From: Micromonospora radicis
GTDB lineage: Bacteria; Actinomycetota; Actinomycetes; Mycobacteriales; Micromonosporaceae
Assembly: GCF_003583405.1 (NCBI RefSeq)
Contig: NZ_QXEC01000032.1
Location: 1-61,063 of the forward strand
Length of the DNA stretch: 61,063 bases
Reading direction: 5' to 3'
Position numbers and translations under genes: made by a program. The notes below the pieces were generated by a model that worked only from the letters and a program-made list of their open reading frames with translations, was not told where the DNA came from and searched no databases. This document shows, one piece after another, positions 16,476 to 25,394 of this stretch. The first letter of the stretch is position 1; the number at the start of each line of letters is the position of its first letter.

Positions 16476-17601
16476 GGACCAGCGCGGCGAGCACGACCGC
16501 GCCACCAAGCAGCACGGAACCGGCCAACGCGGCGATCCGGATCGCCGGGTCCGTGCCCGGCGGGGCGGGCAGGCGCACCGGCTGGGCCTGCGGCGGCGGC
16601 ACGGAACGTGCGGCGGAGGCCACACCGGAGACCGCGGCGTACGCGTCGACGGTGCCGACATCGCTGCTCACGACCGGCTCGGCGGTCGAGACGAGTCGGT
16701 CGCGGACCTGCGACCACCGCAGGCCGGGATGGTACGACCGGACGAGCGCCGCCGTTCCGGCCACGTACGCCGCGGCGACGGCGGCCCCGCCGACCCGGTA
16801 GTGCCCCGCACCGGCGGGGCCGATGCTGTGTCCGCCGGCGGCGGGAGCGGTCAGGTCCACCTCGTCCGTGCCGGCCGGCAGCCCGTCGGCACCGACCGCG
16901 GCCACGGCAAGCACCTGCGGGTAGGCAGCCGGATACGTCGCCCGCGCGGACTCGTCCGCACCGGTCACCGCGGCCACGACCAGGCTGTCGGCGGCGACGG
17001 CGGCATCCACCGCGGCCCGCAGGTCGCCACTGTCGGTCGAGGTGCCCGTGCCGACCAGGATGACCGTCGCCCGCTCGGCGGCGGCGGCGCGGATGCCGGC
17101 GGCCAGCGCACCAGGTGGGATCCGACCGTTGGCGTCCACCACCCGGATCGGCAGGACCGTCGCGGCCGGCGCCATCCCGGCCATCTCGCTACCCAGAGCC
17201 GGCCGGGCGGCCACGATCCCGGCGAGCGCGGTGCCCCGGCCGAGGCAGTCGTCGGTGGCCGGGGCACCGGTGAGCACGTCCCGACCGGGCCGCACCGCCC
17301 CGGCCAGGGCCGGTGCCGCGCGGCTCACGCCGGTGTCGACGATCGCGACCACCACCTCCTGCCCCTGGGTCAGTGGCCACACCAGCTGCGGTGCCATCCG
17401 GCCCTGCGGCCACGAGGTCGTGGCGACCTGAACTGGCGAGGCGCCAACGCAGGACCGGCCGTCGGGTGCCGGCAAGGGCGGCGGCGTCTCGGCAGCCGGC
17501 ACCAAGACGGACCCACCCACCGTCATGATCAATGCCAGCATGCCCGCCGGCCCACTCAACCTCATGGACCTGACTACGGCCCGCGCCCGGACCTTGTTCA
17601 C
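16432..17601 (-). CDS. mycP: Mycosin-like subtilase (MycP) lacking catalytic residues
   Basis: A 389-residue mycosin: signal peptide (from GTG 17601, or possibly ATG 17565), S8 subtilase fold and a C-terminal transmembrane helix (AALAGSVLLGGAVVLAALVL) with an RSARRRRP tail. The catalytic Asp motif is intact (AIVDTG, D89). The His motif G-H-G-T reads GRGTALAG, placing R122 where His is expected. The Ser motif G-T-S reads VGGAAVAAAYVAG, placing A274 at the Ser site. The oxyanion Asn region reads VTGADES instead of an AAGN-like motif. I checked these codons on the DNA; no frameshift explains them. Mycosins also stabilise the ESX membrane complex without protease activity, so this is best read as a structural pseudoprotease. 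It overlaps the eccC end by 44 bases, tail-to-tail. Confidence 0.88.
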   Translation of the reverse strand: MNKVRARAVVRSMRLSGPAGMLALIMTVGGSVLVPAAETPPPLPAPDGRSCVGASPVQVATTSWPQGRMAPQLVWPLTQGQEVVVAIVDTGVSRAAPALAGAVRPGRDVLTGAPATDDCLGRGTALAGIVAARPALGSEMAGMAPAATVLPIRVVDANGRIPPGALAAGIRAAAAERATVILVGTGTSTDSGDLRAAVDAAVAADSLVVAAVTGADESARATYPAAYPQVLAVAAVGADGLPAGTDEVDLTAPAAGGHSIGPAGAGHYRVGGAAVAAAYVAGTAALVRSYHPGLRWSQVRDRLVSTAEPVVSSDVGTVDAYAAVSGVASAARSVPPPQAQPVRLPAPPGTDPAIRIAALAGSVLLGGAVVLAALVLTLRSARRRRPPWP

Positions 17602-17709
17602 TCACCGTCCGCATCGCCGGGGCGGTGCCGGTGCCCCGGCGCGTCAACCGATCGTTGATCCATGGCCACTACTGTCGGCTATCTGACGTGCCGATCTTGG
17701 AGGGAGACC

Positions 17710-18891
17710 GTGGTGCACGACCGGAACCGCCGTCCCCTCGGCAGTACCACGGCGTTCGCCTGGCCTGATCTCGACAGGCACGAGGAGATCGACGACGTCA
17801 CCCGGGCACTCGAACTGTTCCAGGACGCCGCTGCCACGGTGCCTGCCTACCGGGACTTCCTGAGCACCCACGGCCTGGACCCGGCAACCATCCGGACGGC
17901 CGAACAGTTCGCCGGGATCCCGCCCTTGTGCCGGGACACCTACCAGGACCGCTACCCGCTGCCGCAGCTGTGCCGTGGGGGTCGGCTGGACGGCTGCGAC
18001 ATGGTGGCCGTCTCCGCCAACGCCTCCGGGCAGAGCACGGCCTGGCCACGCTCGGTGCTGGACGAGATGGTGGTCAGTCAACGGTTCGAGCAGGTCATGC
18101 AGGGCAGCTTCCAGGCCGACCGACGACGCACCCTCGCCGTGGTCGGTTTCGCGATGGGAAGCTGTGTCAGCGGGATGTACACCGCCGCCTGCTGGCGACA
18201 CCTCACCACGCTCGGCTACCCGCTCACGATCGCCACGCCCGGCGCCAACGTCGCCGAGATCCTGCGGGTGGTGACCGAGCTGGGGCCGCACTTCGAACAG
18301 GTCGTCCTGGCCGGGTGCCCCTCCTTCGTCAGCCTGCTCGTCGCCGCCGGCGCCGAGCAGGGGCTGGACTGGCCCCGATACTCGGTCCGGCTGATGCTGG
18401 CCGGCGAGCCGGTCGACGAGGAGTGGCGTGACCAGGTCTGTCGGACCGTGGGGATGACCGATCCGACAGTCGACTCGGCGTGGATGTACGGCACCGACGA
18501 CGTCGGGGTGCTCGGCAACGAGACTCCGCTCAGCATCGCCATCCGTCGGTTCCTGGCCGGACACCCGCCAGCGGCACGGGAGCTGTTCGGCACCGGCCGG
18601 CTGCCCACGCTGGTGCAGTACGACCCCACGACCCGCTACCTTGAGGTGCAGGGGGGCCGCCTGTTGGTCAGCTACGACGGCGAGGTGCCGCTGATTCGTT
18701 ACCACCTCGGCGCCACGGGCGGGATCGTGCCGTACCACCAGATGCTTGACTTCTGCCGCGAGTGGAACTTCGATCCATCGGCCGCGCTCCGGCCGACGCA
18801 GGCGACGCTGCCGAACGGCCGCGGCACCCCGCCGCGTGGCCTGGCGCCACTGCCGTTCGTCTACGTCTGCCAGCCCACGATCACCAGCTGA
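17710..18891 (+). CDS. PaaK-like adenylate-forming enzyme, apparently lacking the C-terminal lid domain
   Basis: From GTG 17710 (or 17713) this encodes about 393 residues; GGAGGGAG at 17699-17706 favours these GTG codons over the ATG at 17662. The sequence resembles phenylacetate-CoA ligase-type ANL enzymes: an N-terminal segment (FQDAAATVPAYRDFL), a degenerate nucleotide loop (SANASGQSTAWPRS), and YGTDDVGVLGNETP in the adenine-binding position. It stops after LPFVYVC, just where the family's GRxD hinge and the C-terminal lid with the acyl-adenylate lysine would begin. The protein may activate an acid as the AMP ester only, act non-catalytically, or be a truncated gene. The stop is followed within 15 bases by the convergent luxR gene. 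The substrate cannot be predicted. Confidence 0.7.
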   Translation: MVHDRNRRPLGSTTAFAWPDLDRHEEIDDVTRALELFQDAAATVPAYRDFLSTHGLDPATIRTAEQFAGIPPLCRDTYQDRYPLPQLCRGGRLDGCDMVAVSANASGQSTAWPRSVLDEMVVSQRFEQVMQGSFQADRRRTLAVVGFAMGSCVSGMYTAACWRHLTTLGYPLTIATPGANVAEILRVVTELGPHFEQVVLAGCPSFVSLLVAAGAEQGLDWPRYSVRLMLAGEPVDEEWRDQVCRTVGMTDPTVDSAWMYGTDDVGVLGNETPLSIAIRRFLAGHPPAARELFGTGRLPTLVQYDPTTRYLEVQGGRLLVSYDGEVPLIRYHLGATGGIVPYHQMLDFCREWNFDPSAALRPTQATLPNGRGTPPRGLAPLPFVYVCQPTITS

Positions 18892-18905
18892 CAGATGCCG
18901 TCAGG

Positions 18906-21698
18906 TCACGTCGAGTAGTCATCTCCGGAGATCGCAGTGGCGAGATCGACCCGGGAGGTGATGCCCAGCTTCGGGAAGATGCGGTACATGTGCGTGCGTA
19001 CGGTCTGCACCGACACGAAGAGCTTCTCCGCGATCTCGGCATTGGTCAGCCCCTCGGCTGCCAGCATCGCGATCTGACGCTCCTGCGGGGTGAGCCGGCC
19101 CGACGTCACCCGGGGCCGACGCGGAGACTGCTCGCCGGAGGCGCGGAGCTCCCGTGCGGCCTGGTCACGCCATGGCGGCATGTCCAGGGCGTCGAACAGG
19201 TCCTGCGCGTTTCGCAGCGCCGCCCGAGATTCGGTGACCCGCCGGCCGCGCCGCAGCCACCTGCCGTAGGCCAGCAACGCCTTGGCCCGATGGATCGGCC
19301 ACTCGTTGGTGATCTCACCGAGTGCCACCAGGTACGCCGCTCGCGGGTCGGTGGCCAACAGCGCCGTGGTGACGGCGGCGTTGACGACGAGGTGCGGCGA
19401 GCCCGAACGATCGGCCTGCGCCACCCACTCCTGGTGCAGCTCACGGACCCGATCGAGCCGCCGGGCGAGAACGGCCGACTCGGTCAGCTCCACCATCGCG
19501 TGTGGAGTCATCCGCGAGTGGTGGGCGATGTCCGACGGATCGAAGATGCGGATCAGGTGGTCGTAGGCGGCATCGAACCGACCGGCGGCGAGCGCGGCCG
19601 TCCCCCGCACCAGCTGCACCATCGCGAGCATCGGGTGCGCGGCGGCGCGCAGCAGGACGGCCTCGACCTCGGCCGCGATGCTCTCGGCCTCGGCCACCTC
19701 GCCCCGGCGGGCGGCCAGCATCGCCTCGGCGAGTCGGGCAACCTGGAAGGTCCGCACCGGACCGCTGCCCGGCACCAGCGCCTTGCACTCCGCGGCGGCG
19801 GATGCGGCCGCTCCGCTGCGCCCGAGCAACTGTGCGTTCCACGCCCGTCCGGCCAGGACCTGGGCGAGCAGCGCCAGATGGCCATCGGCACGCAGGAGGT
19901 CCATGGTGTCCGTCTCCCGCCGGAACGCCTCGGGCAGGGCACCCAGCACCGAGAAGACGGCGCTGGTGCGGACCAGTTCGTGGGTCATCCCGGCGTCGTC
20001 CCCCGCCTGCTTGCGGACCGTCCGCAACAGCTCGGCGTCCTGCTCCCCGGGCGCCAGCATCGTGAGCAGCAGGATCAGTCCGGAATCGTCCGCCGGAACC
20101 GGGAGTGACCGGGCCGCCCGCACCGCCGGTCGGCAGGTGTCGACGCTGGCGTCGGCCCACCACGCGGCGGTCGCCGCGACCATGAGGGCGACCATTGCCG
20201 CCTCGGTCGCACCCGCCGACTGGAAACGACGAGACGCGGTGGTGACCGTGGCGATGACCTCCGTGCCGAGCCAGTCACCTTCGGTGAGCTGCCGGTAGAG
20301 GCCGAGGTAGCTGCGGATCGACGCGTCGGACAGCAACCCCACCGACTCATTGGCCAGCCGAGACGCGTCCTCGTACGCACCGCTGGCGGTGCGTACGTGC
20401 GTCGCGGCGATCAGTCGACGACCCCGTACGGCCGCGTCGCTGGAGAGGCGGGCCGCGCGTTCCAGCGCTGCGGCTCCACTGGCCGGGGAGGCGCGTTGCA
20501 GCAGTCGCGTCGCGAGCCGCTCCAGTTCGTCCGCCATCGCGTCGTCGGTGCCCTCGCTCGCGTCGGCACGATGCCAGATGCGGCGTACCGGATCCGCGGC
20601 GACGACCTCGGCCAACGCCGCGTGGAACTCGCGCCGCCGCGCGGCGGGCTGGGCCTGTCGGATAGCGGACTGCACGAGCGGATGCCGGAACGACAGCCGA
20701 CCGTCCACGACGGTCACCATGCCGCACGCCTCGGCGGGCGCGAGATCGATGAACCCGATGTCCATCCCGGTGACCCGCGCCGCCGCCGCAATCGACTCGG
20801 CGACACTGCCGCTGTCGTTGAGGGATGCCGCCACCAGCACCGCCTGGGTGGCCGGGGGCAGGTCGCCGACCTGGTCGCCGAAGGTGCGTTCGAGGTGCGC
20901 GGTAAGCGGCAGGACCGTGTGCGGGGCCGGATCCGCTGCCCGCTGATGCCTGGCCTTGGGCAGTTCCACCAGAGCCAACGGGTTTCCGGCGGCAAGCGTG
21001 AGCAACTGGCGCAGCGCGTCACCGGGCAGGTTGCCCACCCGCTGCCGGACCAGCGCGACCGCGTCGGGTTCGGGCAGCGGGCCGAGCCGGACCAGCGGTA
21101 TTCCGATCGAGGTGAGCGGGTTGTCGGCCAGGTCGCGGTCGCGTCCGGCAGCGATCAGTGCCACCGGGTCGTGGGCCAGCCGACGGGCCACGAAGGCCAG
21201 CACGTCGCAGGTCGAACGGTCCAGCCAGTGGGCGTCGTCGACGGTCATCAGCACGGGTGCCTCGGCCGCGTACACCGTGATCAGTTCGAGCGTGGCCAGG
21301 CCGACCCGGAACTGGCTCTGCACGGCGTCGTCGGTCAGCCCGAACGCCGCGCCCAGGGCCGCACGCTGCGCGGGTCGCAACCGGTCGGCCAGGCCGAGGA
21401 TCGGATGCAGGGCCTGATGCAGGCCGGCGTAGGGCAGGTGGGTCTCGGTAACCGAACCTACACATCGCAGCACGCGCATCCGATTCCTGACGGCACGGGC
21501 GGCGGCCGCAGCGAGCAGGGCCGATTTCCCGACGCCCGGGTCGCCGACGAACAACAACGCCGCGTCGCCACGCCCCGCCCGACCCAACACGCCATCGATG
21601 ATCGAAAGTTCGCAGTCTCGTCCGACCAGCGTGTCGGCATCCGCTGCCGGCTGATGGTCGTCCGCCGGATCGGCCGCGTTCTGCGGATCGAGTGCCAT
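18906..21698 (-). CDS. LuxR-family large ATP-binding regulator (LAL/MalT-like)
   Basis: About 930 residues from ATG 21698; longer in-frame extensions run into the divergent kinase gene and are unlikely. An AAA-type ATPase domain comes first, with Walker A GDPGVGKS at 52-59 and a Walker B-like VLMTVDDAHWLD. A long helical, TPR-like middle follows, and the last 65 residues are a LuxR helix-turn-helix (LTPQERQIAMLAAEGLTNAE, then VSVQTVRTHMYRIFPKLGI). LAL proteins are usually cluster-situated activators that sense small ligands. It sits between the adenylating enzyme and the kinase-serC operon and is divergent from the kinase, so it likely controls this accessory locus. Confidence 0.9.
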   Translation of the reverse strand: MALDPQNAADPADDHQPAADADTLVGRDCELSIIDGVLGRAGRGDAALLFVGDPGVGKSALLAAAAARAVRNRMRVLRCVGSVTETHLPYAGLHQALHPILGLADRLRPAQRAALGAAFGLTDDAVQSQFRVGLATLELITVYAAEAPVLMTVDDAHWLDRSTCDVLAFVARRLAHDPVALIAAGRDRDLADNPLTSIGIPLVRLGPLPEPDAVALVRQRVGNLPGDALRQLLTLAAGNPLALVELPKARHQRAADPAPHTVLPLTAHLERTFGDQVGDLPPATQAVLVAASLNDSGSVAESIAAAARVTGMDIGFIDLAPAEACGMVTVVDGRLSFRHPLVQSAIRQAQPAARRREFHAALAEVVAADPVRRIWHRADASEGTDDAMADELERLATRLLQRASPASGAAALERAARLSSDAAVRGRRLIAATHVRTASGAYEDASRLANESVGLLSDASIRSYLGLYRQLTEGDWLGTEVIATVTTASRRFQSAGATEAAMVALMVAATAAWWADASVDTCRPAVRAARSLPVPADDSGLILLLTMLAPGEQDAELLRTVRKQAGDDAGMTHELVRTSAVFSVLGALPEAFRRETDTMDLLRADGHLALLAQVLAGRAWNAQLLGRSGAAASAAAECKALVPGSGPVRTFQVARLAEAMLAARRGEVAEAESIAAEVEAVLLRAAAHPMLAMVQLVRGTAALAAGRFDAAYDHLIRIFDPSDIAHHSRMTPHAMVELTESAVLARRLDRVRELHQEWVAQADRSGSPHLVVNAAVTTALLATDPRAAYLVALGEITNEWPIHRAKALLAYGRWLRRGRRVTESRAALRNAQDLFDALDMPPWRDQAARELRASGEQSPRRPRVTSGRLTPQERQIAMLAAEGLTNAEIAEKLFVSVQTVRTHMYRIFPKLGITSRVDLATAISGDDYST

Positions 21699-21872
21699 GA
21701 CCGCCTTTGCCAGATGGAAGTTCGAGAACCGGTGAAATTTCACCACACCGATCGACAGCCGATGGTGCCACGCCGCCTCCATTGATCGTTCGTTGATGTC
21801 ACATTGATCAGCGGCTGCCACGGTACGGAGCGGTGCACACGCCGACGAGCAGGAGGAGGAGGAGGAGGCAGC
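21699..21872. promoter_or_regulatory. Divergent intergenic region with repeated TTGAT motifs
   Basis: The 174 bases between the LAL regulator and the kinase hold TTGATCGTT, CGTTGATGT and CATTGATCA in close succession (about 21782-21810). A related GATCGTTGATC occurs upstream of the adenylating enzyme (17650-17660). These could be regulator sites. A very strong GGAGGAGGAGG ribosome site (from about 21852) serves the kinase start. Confidence 0.4.
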
Positions 21873-24140
21873 GTGGCCGACCGGCAGCCGTTGCCACCCG
21901 TTCCTCAGCAGTTGGTCGCCGATCGCTACCGGCTGGTCCGGGCACTCGGCCAGGGCGGGATGGGTCGGGTCTGGCAGGCTCGCGACGAGGTCCTGCAACG
22001 GGACGTGGCCCTCAAGGAAGTGGTGCCGCCGGCCGGGCTCGGCGACGAGGAGCGCCGCGAGTTGCGCGAGCGGTCGATGCGCGAGGCACGGGCGGTGGCC
22101 CGGCTGGACCACACCAACATCGTCCGAGTCTTCGACGTGCTGCACACCGACGGCGATCCATGGATCGTGATGGAGCTGGTGCCGTCACGTTCGCTGAGCC
22201 GCGTGCTACAAGCCGACGGCCTCCTGCCGCCAAGCGAGGCCGCGCGGATCGGACTGGGCCTGCTCGACGCGCTGCGCGCCGCTCACCAGGCCGAGATCCT
22301 GCACCGTGACGTCAAGCCGGCCAACGTGCTGCTCGCCCAGGACGGCCGAGTGGTGCTCACCGACTTCGGGTTGGCCACCCTGCTCGGCGACCCACACATC
22401 ACCCAGGCCGGCGTGGTGCTCGGCTCACCCTCGTTCCTCGCACCGGAATGCGTGACCGATGGCGCGGTCGGTCCCGCGGCCGACCTGTGGTCCCTCGGTG
22501 CCACGCTCTACGCTGCCGTCGAGGGACGCACCCCGTTCCCCCACCGGTCCCCGATCGCCACGCTGGCCGCCCTCGCCACGGAACAACCAGCACCGGCGCG
22601 GCGAGCCGGAGCCCTGCTGCCGCTGCTCGACGGGCTGCTGAGACGGGATCCAGACCAACGGATCCGGGCCGACGAGGCGGAGCAGTTGCTCCGCGCGGCC
22701 CGCTCCGCCGAAGACACCGCGGCAGCCCTCGGCGAGGCTCCCTCGCTGCCCCGCATCCCGCTACCGCCGCCCAGCGCCGGCCCGGTCGCCTCACCTTGGG
22801 CAGTTGCCTCTTCGGCACAGCCCGCCCAGCCCAGGCCCGATCCCCTACCGGCCGGCGAACCGGTCCCGACGGACGAACCAGTCCCGACGGACGCCGGGAC
22901 TCAGGATGAGGTGGCTGGCGCGCCGGATGGCGCTGCCGAGAACGTGGGCCACGACGAGAGCCCCGGCAGCTCGGCGGAACCGTCGCCGCGCCGGCGACGC
23001 CGGAGCCTGCTGGCCGGGTCGCTCGGTGGTGCGGCGTTGGCGCTCGCCCTCGTCGCGGCGATGGGGACCGCGGCCAGTGAGCAAGCCGAACCGGTGACCG
23101 CCACCCCCTCGGGCGGGGCGGAGACGCCGGCCGCTCAGGTACTCCCGCCGCCCGGCGGGTGGCACTACGAACGGGACGACCCCGACTTCGTGCTGCTACT
23201 GCCCAATGGCTGGCAGGCGCAGCGCCGTGGCAACCGGACCGAGTTCCGCGACCCGGCAGGCGCTCGGCTGCTTGTCGTCACCACCCTTGGTGGGGCGCCC
23301 GCCGACCCGGTCGCCGTCCTACGCGTGGCCGAGACGGCCGCGCAGCGGCAGCACACCGACTACCAACGCATCCGCCTCACCAGGGTCAGCCACCAGGTCC
23401 GCGCCGCAGAATGGGAATGGACGTACACCGCCGGGGACGGCACGGCCACGCGCAGCTTGTCGCGTACCTTCACCACCGCCGACACGCGCGGGTTCACGAT
23501 CGCCTGGACCGCCCCGGCCGCCCGGTGGCCGGATAGCGTGCCCACCTTCTCGCTGATCACTGACAGCTTCCAGGTCGTCCCGCCCGGAGCGAGGAACCCG
23601 GCCGCCTCCCCCAGCCGCCCGGCGTCGAACGAGGCCCGGCCCACGTCCCGGCCCGGCGGCACCGGTTCGAAACCGTCGGCCACCGTTCAGCCCGGCACCG
23701 CACCACCACCCACCACACCCGCTGCGCCCTCGCCGAGGGCGACCACCGCTGCGGCGGCCAGCAACCTGATCGTCGGGGTCGGCAGTGGCCGTTGCATCGA
23801 CATCCCGGACGGAAACGCCAACACCCGCGCCGCCCTGCAGATCTGGGACTGTCAGCGCAAGCCGGGTCAGTTGTGGACCTTCGGCGCCGACGGAACCCTC
23901 CGCGCCCTGGGAAAGTGCCTGGCGGTCGCCGGTGGCTCGACCGCCAACGGAGCCCTGGTCCAACTCACCGCCTGCACCGCCGCAACAGCCCAGCGTTTCC
24001 ACCTCAATGCCGCAGGCGACCTGGTGAACACCCAGGCCGACAAGTGTGTCGACGCGATCGACGGCAGCCAGGCGAACGGCACCCGGTTGCAGATCTGGGA
24101 GTGCAACGGAAACGACCACCAGAAGTGGCGTCGTGGGTGA
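21873..24140 (+). CDS. Transmembrane Ser/Thr protein kinase with ricin-type lectin ectodomain
   Basis: A 755-residue Hanks-type kinase starting at GTG 21873 behind a poly-GGA ribosome site. The kinase domain spans about 18-280, with glycine loop GQGGMGRV, lysine K48 (VALKEV), HRDVKPANVLL (H144-) and DFG at 164-166. A Pro/Ala-rich juxtamembrane segment precedes a single membrane helix at about 378-400 (LLAGSLGGAALALALVAA). Outside, a beta-rich region of about 150 residues is followed by a Thr/Pro linker and a C-terminal ricin B/CBM13 lectin (about 630-755), with GRCIDIPDG and repeated QIWDC/QIWEC motifs. The protein probably couples binding of an extracellular glycan to cytoplasmic phosphorylation. 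It is divergent from the LAL gene and precedes serC. Confidence 0.92.
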   Translation: MADRQPLPPVPQQLVADRYRLVRALGQGGMGRVWQARDEVLQRDVALKEVVPPAGLGDEERRELRERSMREARAVARLDHTNIVRVFDVLHTDGDPWIVMELVPSRSLSRVLQADGLLPPSEAARIGLGLLDALRAAHQAEILHRDVKPANVLLAQDGRVVLTDFGLATLLGDPHITQAGVVLGSPSFLAPECVTDGAVGPAADLWSLGATLYAAVEGRTPFPHRSPIATLAALATEQPAPARRAGALLPLLDGLLRRDPDQRIRADEAEQLLRAARSAEDTAAALGEAPSLPRIPLPPPSAGPVASPWAVASSAQPAQPRPDPLPAGEPVPTDEPVPTDAGTQDEVAGAPDGAAENVGHDESPGSSAEPSPRRRRRSLLAGSLGGAALALALVAAMGTAASEQAEPVTATPSGGAETPAAQVLPPPGGWHYERDDPDFVLLLPNGWQAQRRGNRTEFRDPAGARLLVVTTLGGAPADPVAVLRVAETAAQRQHTDYQRIRLTRVSHQVRAAEWEWTYTAGDGTATRSLSRTFTTADTRGFTIAWTAPAARWPDSVPTFSLITDSFQVVPPGARNPAASPSRPASNEARPTSRPGGTGSKPSATVQPGTAPPPTTPAAPSPRATTAAAASNLIVGVGSGRCIDIPDGNANTRAALQIWDCQRKPGQLWTFGADGTLRALGKCLAVAGGSTANGALVQLTACTAATAQRFHLNAAGDLVNTQADKCVDAIDGSQANGTRLQIWECNGNDHQKWRRG

Positions 24141-24260
24141 GCTGATCCGCACACCTGGGCCCGACGGCCACGCCACGACCGGTTGTCGAATCGTCGACCC
24201 CTTGTTGATGCCAGGCTGCGACGGTGCAGCAGTGCGCAGCGACAAAAAGAAGGAGGCCGC

Positions 24261-25394
24261 ATGACCGACCGGCTTCCGCTCAACTTCTCCGCCGGGCCAG
24301 CGGCGTTGCCGCCGCCGGTGCTGGCCCAGGCGCAAGAGGCGCTGGTGAACTTCCGCAACACCGGTGTGAGCGTCATGGAGGTCAGCCATCGCTCACCGGA
24401 GATCGAGGACCTGCTCGCCGAGACCGTGGAACGAAGCCAGCGGCTGCTGGGGTTGGGGGACGAACACGAGGTGCTGCTGCTTCAGGGCGGCGGTTCGCTC
24501 CAGTTCGTCATGGTGCCGCTGAACCTGTCCGGCGTCGGTGACCGAGTCGACTACGTGGACACGGGCTACTGGTCCAGCAAGGCGATTGCCGAGGCCAGGA
24601 CCCTCGCAAGGGACGTGGCGGTGGTCGCCGACTCAGCCGGGGACGGCTATCGTTCCGTCCCCCCCGTCGAGAAGATCACCGCCCGACCCGATTCGCGGTA
24701 TCTGCATCTGGTGACGAACAACACAGTGGAGGGTACCCAGTTCCGCCGGGCACCCCGGGTGTCGGTGCCAGTCGTCGCGGACATGAGCTCAGACCTCATG
24801 TCGGAGCCGTTCGCCGCGTCCGAGTATGACCTGGTCTACGCCCACGCGCAGAAGAACATCGGCATCGCCGGGCTGACGCTTGTGGTGCTGCGCCGGTCAC
24901 TTCTGGCCGGGGTGCCCGACGGGCTGCCCGCCATCCTCAACTACCGGACCCACGCCACGCACCGCTCCAACTACCACACCCCACCGACCTTCGCGATCTA
25001 CGTCACCTGCCAGATGCTGCGCTGGTTGGCGCAGGAGAACGGCGGTCTGGCCGGGACGGCAGAGCGGACCCGGCGCAAGGCCGAGCTGCTCTACGACTTC
25101 CTGGACACCACACCGTTCTACCGGTGCCCGGTCGAGCCCGACTCACGGTCTCGGATGAACGTGGTGTTCACCCCGACCTGCCCGGAGCTGCTCGGGCCGC
25201 TGCTGGACGCCGCGACGCGGGCCGACATCATCGGCCTGGCCGGACACCGGTCGGTCGGCGGCTGCCGGGCGAGCATCTTCAACGGGGTCTCGACGCAGGC
25301 GGTGCGGCAGCTCGTCGACTTCCTCCACGACTTCGCCCACGAACACGGCACTACGGCGTCCGCCACAGCACGGACCGAGCAAGGGGACCTCTGA
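24261..25394 (+). CDS. serC: Phosphoserine aminotransferase SerC
   Basis: A 377-residue fold-type I PLP aminotransferase of the SerC family, starting at ATG 24261 behind AAGGAGG (24250-24256). It carries LNFSAGPAALP at the N-terminus, the PLP lysine in AHAQKNIGIAG, and the NYHTPPTFAIYV and GGCRASIFN signatures. SerC converts 3-phosphohydroxypyruvate and glutamate to phosphoserine; serine biosynthesis is the default role. Here it is the first gene of an accessory operon and overlaps the next start (TGATG), so it may supply phosphoserine or a related amino acid to a special pathway. Whether the genome has a separate housekeeping serC cannot be seen. Confidence 0.9.
   Translation: MTDRLPLNFSAGPAALPPPVLAQAQEALVNFRNTGVSVMEVSHRSPEIEDLLAETVERSQRLLGLGDEHEVLLLQGGGSLQFVMVPLNLSGVGDRVDYVDTGYWSSKAIAEARTLARDVAVVADSAGDGYRSVPPVEKITARPDSRYLHLVTNNTVEGTQFRRAPRVSVPVVADMSSDLMSEPFAASEYDLVYAHAQKNIGIAGLTLVVLRRSLLAGVPDGLPAILNYRTHATHRSNYHTPPTFAIYVTCQMLRWLAQENGGLAGTAERTRRKAELLYDFLDTTPFYRCPVEPDSRSRMNVVFTPTCPELLGPLLDAATRADIIGLAGHRSVGGCRASIFNGVSTQAVRQLVDFLHDFAHEHGTTASATARTEQGDL

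Noticed and set aside
17662..17709. ATG 17662 as start of the adenylating enzyme
   Set aside because: There is no ribosome site before it, whereas GGAGGGAG directly precedes the GTG codons at 17710/17713.
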